Positions 4,758 to 6,976 of a DNA stretch of 6,976 nucleotides are shown here, in pieces (positions within the stretch are counted from its first letter, which is position 1; the number at the start of each line of letters is the position of its first letter). A program made the position numbers and the translations under genes. Origin of the DNA: an uncultured Clostridia bacterium (GTDB lineage: Bacteria > Bacillota > Clostridia > Oscillospirales > Butyricicoccaceae); contig CAJUJQ010000159.1 in NCBI GenBank assembly GCA_910586575.1, positions 1 to 6,976 on the forward strand, read 5' to 3'. Under the pieces are notes generated by a model. The model was given only the letters and a program-made list of their open reading frames with translations. It searched no databases and was not told the origin of the DNA.

Positions 4758-4792
4758 CTGGGGGCGGGCAGCATTGTCTGCCCCCAGTTTTT
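4758..4792 (+). terminator. Intrinsic terminator between nagE and nagB
   Basis: A perfect 8-bp stem pairs CTGGGGGC (4758-4765) with GCCCCCAG (4780-4787), followed by TTTTT (4788-4792). An alternative inner pairing, GGGCAG/CTGCCC (4766-4771/4778-4783), is also possible. It lies 20 nt after the nagE stop and should reduce read-through into nagBA. Confidence 0.8.
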
Positions 4793-4832
4793 ACAGAAAG
4801 AAAAGCATTCGGTTAAAAAAGGAGTTTCTGAA

Positions 4833-5567
4833 ATGAGGATTATTCGAGCAAAGGATTATCAGGATCTCAGCCGCAAGGCGGCGAACATCATCTCGGCACA
4901 GGTCATCATCAGGCCGGACAGCGTACTCGGTCTTGCGACCGGCTCGTCGCCGATTGGCACCTACGAGCAGCTGGTCAGATGGTACAACAAGGGCGATATC
5001 GATTTTTCAGCCGTCCGAACGGTCAACCTTGATGAATACCGCGGGCTGCCCAAGTCCGATCCGCAGAGCTACGACTATTTTATGCGGGAGCATTTCTTTG
5101 ACCACGTCAATATCAAGCCGGAAAACATCAACCTGCCGAACGGCGAAGCCCCCGACCCGGACGCAGAATGCGCGCGCTACGACAAGGTGATTGAGAGCCT
5201 TGGCGGCGTAGACCTGCAGCTGCTCGGCTGCGGCCACAACGGCCACATCGGTTTCAACGAACCGGGCGAATCCTTCGCCAAGGGGACGCACTGCGTCGAT
5301 TTGGCAGAACGCACGATTGAGGCAAATAAACGCTTTTTCGCCTCTGCGGACGACGTGCCGCGCCAGGCGTTTTCCATGGGCATCCAGACCATCATGCGCG
5401 CCCGCAAGATTCTGATTATCATCTCGGGCGCGGACAAGGCGGAAGCGGTTGCAAAGGGCTTTTTCGGGCCGGTCACGCCGCAGGTGCCCGCTTCGATTTT
5501 GCAGCTGCACACGGACGTGATTGCAATTGTCGATGAAGCGGCAATGAGCCTTTGCCCGGAGGCGTAG
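4833..5567 (+). CDS. nagB: Glucosamine-6-phosphate deaminase
   Basis: NagB converts glucosamine-6-P to fructose-6-P and ammonia, the last step of GlcNAc entry into glycolysis, in the cytoplasm. The 244-residue length matches the short Firmicute form. Motifs include the phosphate-binding LGLATGSSPIGTYE (32-45), NLDEYRGL with catalytic Asp67 (E. coli Asp72), and LGCGHNGHIGFNEPG (131-145) with His138 and Glu143, equivalent to E. coli His143 and Glu148. The E. coli Asp141 position is Asn136, a common variant in Gram-positive NagB. SMGIQTIMRARKILII (181-196) is also typical. The start ATG 4833 has AAGGAG (4819-4824) at an 8-nt spacing. It follows the nagE terminator by 40 nt and is coupled to nagA 6 nt downstream. 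I found no convincing separate promoter in the gap. Confidence 0.96.
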   Translation: MRIIRAKDYQDLSRKAANIISAQVIIRPDSVLGLATGSSPIGTYEQLVRWYNKGDIDFSAVRTVNLDEYRGLPKSDPQSYDYFMREHFFDHVNIKPENINLPNGEAPDPDAECARYDKVIESLGGVDLQLLGCGHNGHIGFNEPGESFAKGTHCVDLAERTIEANKRFFASADDVPRQAFSMGIQTIMRARKILIIISGADKAEAVAKGFFGPVTPQVPASILQLHTDVIAIVDEAAMSLCPEA

Positions 5568-5573
5568 TCGGCG

Positions 5574-6686
5574 ATGGTCATTCAAAACGCAAGGCTGTTC
5601 CAGCCGAACGGAAGCTTCCGGGCTGGCGATTTGTTCATCGAGGATGGGCGGTTTGCCGCCTCGGCGGGCGGCGAGGTGCTGGGCGCGGACGGTTTGACCG
5701 CAATCCCGGGGCTGGTGGATTTGCACTTCCACGGCTGCGTCGGTTACGATTTCTGCGACGGCACGCCTGAAGCGTTTGCGGCGATTACCCGGTATGAAGC
5801 GTCAGTGGGGGTGGGCGCAGTCTGCCCCGCGACGATGACCTACCCGGAGGAGGTGCTCGGCAGGATTGCCGACGCCGCCGCCGCATGGGAAACCGTCGAG
5901 GACGGCGCGGAACTGGTCGGCATCAACATGGAAGGCCCATTCTTCTCGGAGAAAAAGAAGGGCGCGCAAAATGCCGCCTATCTGCACAAGCCCGACGCAG
6001 AGATGTTCCGCCGCCTGCAAACGCGCGCGCGCGGGCTGTTCAAGCTTTGCAACATCGCGCCCGAGCTGGACGGCGCGCTCGACTGCATCCGTTCGCTGGC
6101 GGGCGAGGTGCGAATCTCGCTGGCGCACACCGACGCCGATTATGACACCGCGAAAGCGGCATATGAAGCAGGCGCGAGGCAGGCGACGCACCTCTATAAT
6201 GCCATGCCCCCCTATTCGCACCGCGCGCCGGGAGTGATTGGCGCAGCGTGCGATTTTGCGGAAGCAGCGGAGCTGATCGCCGACGGCGTGCACGTGCATC
6301 CGTCGGCGGTGCGGCTGACCTTCCGCGCGTTCGGGGACGACCGCGTGATCCTCATCAGCGACAGCATGATGGCGGCAGGAATGCCGGACGGGGAATATTC
6401 GCTGGGCGGCCAGCCGGTGACGGTGCGCGGCAATCTGGCAACCCTCGCGGACGGCACGATTGCAGGCTCAGCAACCAATTTGCTAGACTGTATGCGCACG
6501 GCGGTGCGGGAAATGGGCATCCCGCTGGGCAGTGCGGTCAAGGCGGCAGCGGTCAACCCGGCGAAGGCGATCGGGGTTTATGACCGGTACGGCAGCTTGG
6601 AAATCGGAAAAACGGCGAATGTGATTCTGTTGGACGACGCGCTCGAAGTGAAAGGGATTTTCCTGCGCGGAAAACGGCTCCGTTAA
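5574..6686 (+). CDS. nagA: N-acetylglucosamine-6-phosphate deacetylase
   Basis: NagA is an amidohydrolase that removes acetate from GlcNAc-6-P, the product of the PTS permease, giving glucosamine-6-P for NagB. The 370-residue protein has the family metal site: PGLVDLHFHG with His51 and His53 (HxH, as in many Firmicute enzymes), NMEGPFF with Glu120, LAHTDADY with His185, ATHLYNAM with His206, ADGVHVHP (236-243) contacting substrate, and catalytic Asp263 in ISDSM. The C-terminal GSLEIGKTANVILLD (340-354) is the usual amidohydrolase ending. ATG 5574 lies 6 nt after the nagB stop. Its GGAGG (5558-5562) is inside the nagB coding region, 11 nt upstream, which points to translational coupling. It is the last gene of the cluster. 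Confidence 0.95.
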   Translation: MVIQNARLFQPNGSFRAGDLFIEDGRFAASAGGEVLGADGLTAIPGLVDLHFHGCVGYDFCDGTPEAFAAITRYEASVGVGAVCPATMTYPEEVLGRIADAAAAWETVEDGAELVGINMEGPFFSEKKKGAQNAAYLHKPDAEMFRRLQTRARGLFKLCNIAPELDGALDCIRSLAGEVRISLAHTDADYDTAKAAYEAGARQATHLYNAMPPYSHRAPGVIGAACDFAEAAELIADGVHVHPSAVRLTFRAFGDDRVILISDSMMAAGMPDGEYSLGGQPVTVRGNLATLADGTIAGSATNLLDCMRTAVREMGIPLGSAVKAAAVNPAKAIGVYDRYGSLEIGKTANVILLDDALEVKGIFLRGKRLR

Positions 6687-6688
6687 AC

Positions 6689-6733
6689 AAAAGAACCTGT
6701 ACCCTCCATCTTCGGGAGCGTACAGGTTCTTTT
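6689..6733 (+). terminator. Strong bidirectional terminator after nagA
   Basis: A perfect 14-bp stem pairs AAAAGAACCTGTAC (6689-6702) with GTACAGGTTCTTTT (6720-6733). The loop contains a further CTCC/GGAG helix (6704-6707/6715-6718). It begins 3 nt after the nagA stop, and its A-rich and T-rich flanks allow termination on both strands. Confidence 0.92.
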
Positions 6734-6737
6734 ATAA

Positions 6738-6976
6738 TGCCTGCGTGCAAAAAATTGGCTGATGCATGAAAGGTGTAAATGCTCCCGCTGGCGCCAAAAT
6801 CCGACTCATCTGCACGGTTCAGGCATCCGCCCGCAAAACGGATTCATATGTAGGGGAATGGCTTGCCCCCTCCCGCATAAAACGGTAATTTCCGCACACA
6901 GCGGGAGGGGCAAGCCACTCCCCTACTGCTCCATCCGGCCAAAAATCGAACTCGTTCTTGGGCTGGATTTCCGCAT
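6738..6976. other. Intergenic region without a gene
   Basis: No credible coding region is seen on either strand. Besides the palindrome at 6850-6926, there is a small hairpin ATCCG/CGGAT (about 6823-6843). Two similar segments flank the palindrome, at about 6780-6807 and 6928-6955; both start GCTCC and share CCAAAA followed by a TC..ACTC tail. Confidence 0.5.
6850..6926. repeat. 77-bp imperfect palindrome, REP/MITE-like intergenic repeat
   Basis: The left arm (6850-6876) starts GTAGGGGAATGGCTTGCC and the right arm (6901-6926) ends GGCAAGCCACTCCCCTAC. They are complementary except for one A/G difference and one extra C in the left arm. The loop is 24 nt (6877-6900). Each arm is itself partly palindromic (GGGAG...CTCCC). 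It has no open reading frame and is too short for a transposase gene. It resembles the GTAGGGG-type palindromes scattered between genes in gut Clostridia, a resemblance recalled rather than checked. Confidence 0.7.

Noticed and set aside
4790..4818. TTTACA-17-TTAAAA as a nagB promoter
   Set aside because: The -10 match is poor, and the predicted start would fall inside or after the Shine-Dalgarno site AAGGAG (4819-4824), leaving no usable leader.

Overview
The window looks like a chromosomal segment from a GC-rich Firmicute, most likely a gut Clostridia lineage of the Oscillospirales type. The reasons are the near-consensus sigma-A promoters, tRNAs with encoded CCA, purine-rich Shine-Dalgarno sites, a Gram-positive-style PTS antitermination leader, GC-rich coding set against AT-rich leaders, and a GTAGGGG...CCCCTAC palindromic repeat. 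This placement is an inference; no marker gene is present. Everything recognisable is on the + strand.

Region 1 (1-802) is a tRNA operon. A textbook promoter (TTGACA-17-TATAAT) is followed by tRNA-Phe(GAA), tRNA-Gly(GCC) and tRNA-Cys(GCA). A non-coding stretch of about 200 nt then holds a run of local hairpins and ends in two intrinsic terminators. Region 2 (877-1691) is a cutC-family gene with its own promoter.

Region 3 (1692-6733) is an N-acetylglucosamine (GlcNAc) uptake and catabolism cluster. An AT-rich leader carries a promoter, a LicT/SacT-type RNA antiterminator (RAT) and an overlapping terminator. The genes that follow are a stand-alone PTS EIIA (crr-like), an HPr (ptsH) with Arg at the position of the regulatory Ser46, the GlcNAc EIICB permease (nagE), glucosamine-6-phosphate deaminase (nagB) and GlcNAc-6-phosphate deacetylase (nagA). 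Together they supply every phosphocarrier below enzyme I and both enzymes that turn GlcNAc-6-P into fructose-6-P, acetate and ammonia. A 424-nt hairpin-rich region separates ptsH from nagE, and an intrinsic terminator lies between nagE and nagB. Expression may therefore be set at three points: the RAT leader, the ptsH-nagE spacer and the nagE-nagB terminator. nagB and nagA are tightly coupled, and the cluster ends in a perfect 14-bp-stem terminator.

Region 4 (6738-6976) has no gene and contains a 77-bp imperfect palindrome typical of dispersed intergenic repeats.

I found no CRISPR array, phage gene, transposase or defence gene. The most notable items are the RNA-level control elements (the RAT switch and two hairpin arrays) and the Ser46-less HPr encoded within the operon. 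The BglG-family antiterminator protein that would act on the RAT is not in the window.
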